From a virus, in IMG/VR virus record IMGVR_UViG_3300048839_000973, positions 1 to 37,519 of that record: a stretch of DNA of 37,519 nucleotides; one strand, written 5' to 3'. The notes below the pieces were generated by a model. The model was not told the DNA's origin. It worked only from the letters and a program-made list of their open reading frames with translations, and made no database searches. The stretch's first letter is position 1; each line of letters opens with the position of its first letter. The translations under genes were made by a program, and so were the position numbers. Shown here piece by piece: positions 36,291-37,519 of this stretch.

Positions 36291-37028
36291 TTGAAATTGC
36301 TATCCAAAAACCTGGTTTACCTTCGGAAAAAGCAAGGATGGTCTCAAAAAGATATAGCAGATCTGCTACAGATAACTCGCTCTGCTTATTCTAATTGGGA
36401 ATCTGGACAAGCTTTACCCCCTATTGATAGACTATACAAAGTGCTTAGTCTGTACCATGTCACATTTGAGGACATGACAGAAATAGATTTGTCCTCTAAA
36501 AGGGCAGAATCATTGAATACTCCACGAATAGGAAATATATGCTACCTGGTGCCGGCGTCTGCACAAGCTGGATATGCCGAAGGCTGGTCAGACGAACATC
36601 CGCCCAGGCTTAGCGAGGTACTCATTCCAGGTATTCAAGACGAGGGCGCCCGCGTGTTTGAGGTGAGCGGCGACAGCATGAACCCGATCCTTATGGACGG
36701 CGACTATGTAGCCTGCACGCGGGTAGAAGACGCCAGGCATATCCGTGATGGGCTGATTTATGTAATTGTAAGCAGGTATGGAGTATCGGTTAAGCATGTA
36801 CGAGTGGTAGAGGATCACCTGCTTTGCACGCCGGAGAACACGCATGGCTTTGAGGCGTTTGAAATGCAGGTAGAGGAAGTGAGGGAGCTATGGGAAGTGA
36901 AGATCCGTATCACACGTCATATACTCACCGGCCGGCTGCAACAGAAGCATATAGGCGCCGGCAAAGGCGGCAGCAAGCTGGAGGATCTGCTCATTAAGCT
37001 GCTCGACCAGGCCGGCGGAGATCATTGA
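36291..37028 (+). CDS. LexA/CI-type repressor with self-cleaving domain
   Basis: 245 aa, start TTG at 36291 (no ATG available at this N-terminus). Residues 1-60 are an XRE-type helix-turn-helix (KNLVYLRKKQGWSQKDIADL, LQITRSAYSNWESGQALP). Residues ~85-215 are an S24 LexA-like domain with a likely Ala93-Gly94 cleavage site (SAQAGY), catalytic Ser129 (VSGDSMNPILMDGD) and Lys168 (VSVKHV). It would keep lysogeny and be inactivated by the RecA-dependent SOS response, unlike the Mu repressor (which lacks this domain). Divergent from the early operon across the operator. Confidence 0.88.
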   Translation: MKLLSKNLVYLRKKQGWSQKDIADLLQITRSAYSNWESGQALPPIDRLYKVLSLYHVTFEDMTEIDLSSKRAESLNTPRIGNICYLVPASAQAGYAEGWSDEHPPRLSEVLIPGIQDEGARVFEVSGDSMNPILMDGDYVACTRVEDARHIRDGLIYVIVSRYGVSVKHVRVVEDHLLCTPENTHGFEAFEMQVEEVRELWEVKIRITRHILTGRLQQKHIGAGKGGSKLEDLLIKLLDQAGGDH

Positions 37029-37519
37029 AACGCTGTTTTAACCCCGTTTAAGGCCCTGCAAAACGCGGTTTAAATGCGGCCGAAACGCACGTTTTTGGCT
37101 TTATCGTGCAGGCCAGCGCACACGTATTTTTAGGGGGGACATTTGGGGGGACATTTGGGGCTGTGTTCCAAATGTGCAAATTTTATGGACAATGTTTGGG
37201 CCTTGGCTTTTGTTTGTTTTTCCCACTTTGTTGCTTGTTTTATCTGTTTTTTGGCTTGTTATTCCCACCTTTTGGCCGAAACTGGCATTTTGCCCACTGC
37301 TTTAGGCTGTTTTATCACCACATTCCCACCACCGGCCACTTTCACCGAAATACAACCTTAACAAGTGTTAAGAAAATGCGTGTTTAGCCTGAAGCGTAGG
37401 TATAGCAAGGGTTTTAGGCGTTTTGTGGATTTTCGACCTTTTTATCTATCTGTGTATATTATCTGTACATTTGGAGTTGTGGGCTATAGGTGGATCAGTT
37501 CCTGAATATGGAACAGACG
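37029..37519. other. Non-coding left phage end with repeats
   Basis: 491 bases with no convincing gene. It contains CCAAATGT sites at 37139-37146 and 37151-37158 (minus), 37168-37175 (plus) and 37467-37474 (minus); a 12-bp tandem repeat GGGGGGACATTT (37133-37156); and four T(C/G)CCCAC words at about 37221, 37263, 37291 and 37324. GTTTTAACCCC/GTTTAAGG/GGTTTAAAT words recur at 37030-37075. A short inverted repeat GTTCC...GGAAC sits at the very end. This is the natural place for transposase-binding sites and, perhaps, host DNA beyond. Confidence 0.55.
37133..37181. repeat. Cluster of candidate transposase-binding sites
   Basis: Two copies of the 12-bp unit GGGGGGACATTT place CCAAATGT on the minus strand twice, and a plus-strand copy CCAAATGTGCAAAT follows at 37168. 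The latter matches the motif at 24-37 exactly. Oriented, spaced repeats of one core at both ends of a Mu-like genome are expected of L and R end sites. Confidence 0.55.

Noticed and set aside
36286-36293. TAGCTTTG, a perfect TAnnTTTG box
   Set aside because: It overlaps the TTG start of the repressor and has no -33 TTTG at the right distance, so it cannot be the repressor promoter without another start codon.
37106-37387. Plus-strand frames in the left end region
   Set aside because: Composition is dominated by Phe/Cys/Leu/Gly from T- and G-rich sequence, with no protein-like pattern. The region fits non-coding phage end DNA better.
1-37519. CRISPR array, insertion sequence, rRNA, restriction-modification or reverse-transcriptase genes
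   Set aside because: No spaced repeats of array type, no IS transposase apart from MuA, and no relevant motifs in any frame.

Overview
This window looks like one essentially complete Mu-like (transposable, contractile-tailed) temperate phage genome or prophage of a Bacteroidota host. The Mu-like call rests on a DDE transposase of the MuA type next to a MuB-type ATPase, then Gam-like and GemA-like genes, and on a Mu-type head and tail gene set (small and large terminase, gp36-, gp29/F-, G- and gp37-like genes, sheath, tube, gp44- to gp47-like baseplate genes). The host call rests on protein families typical of Bacteroidota phages, A-rich start contexts with little Shine-Dalgarno signal, Bacteroidota-style signal peptides and a few TAnnTTTG boxes. 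Lower taxonomy cannot be read from the sequence. The length (37.5 kb) is close to that of Mu. The motif CCAAATGT recurs in the first 40 and last 390 bases and was not noticed in between, as expected of transposase-binding ends.

Layout, read from the right (the Mu 'left end'). 37029-37519 is a non-coding end region with repeats. 36291-37028 (+) is a LexA/CI-type repressor. 36177-36290 is an operator/promoter switch. From 36176 down to about 21845 everything convincing lies on the minus strand, apart from one small plus-strand ORF at 35511-35741: a small HTH protein, MuA, MuB, Gam, a replication-type protein, GemA, a candidate unimolecular spanin, a DnaA-domain-IV protein, a RecA-like ATPase, an HNH endonuclease, then a run of small accessory genes (22-26 kb) containing an unusual tRNA-like RNA, a tRNA-like minihelix and a GGT-type repeat tract.

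15836-21844 (+) is the packaging and head-completion operon: small and large terminase, gp36-like, a portal-MuF fusion, gpG-like, gp37-like and a membrane/coiled-coil protein. It diverges from the minus-strand block 95-15701, which runs protease-scaffold, major capsid, small structural proteins, sheath, tube, a frameshifted tail-assembly chaperone, tape measure, baseplate hub, spike, wedge and J-like protein, collar-type fibre, and finally two exported fibre/adhesin-like proteins.

Features deserving attention are: (i) the 133-nt tRNA-like gene with an 8-bp acceptor stem and a ~65-nt variable region; (ii) stem-loops placed 15-24 nt upstream of start codons at six loci, leaving no room for a promoter between; (iii) a textbook A AAA AAG frameshift site in the tail chaperone; (iv) an A10 slippery run exactly at the portal/MuF junction; (v) a DnaA domain IV protein beside a RecA-like ATPase in a transposable phage; and (vi) the candidate end-binding sites.
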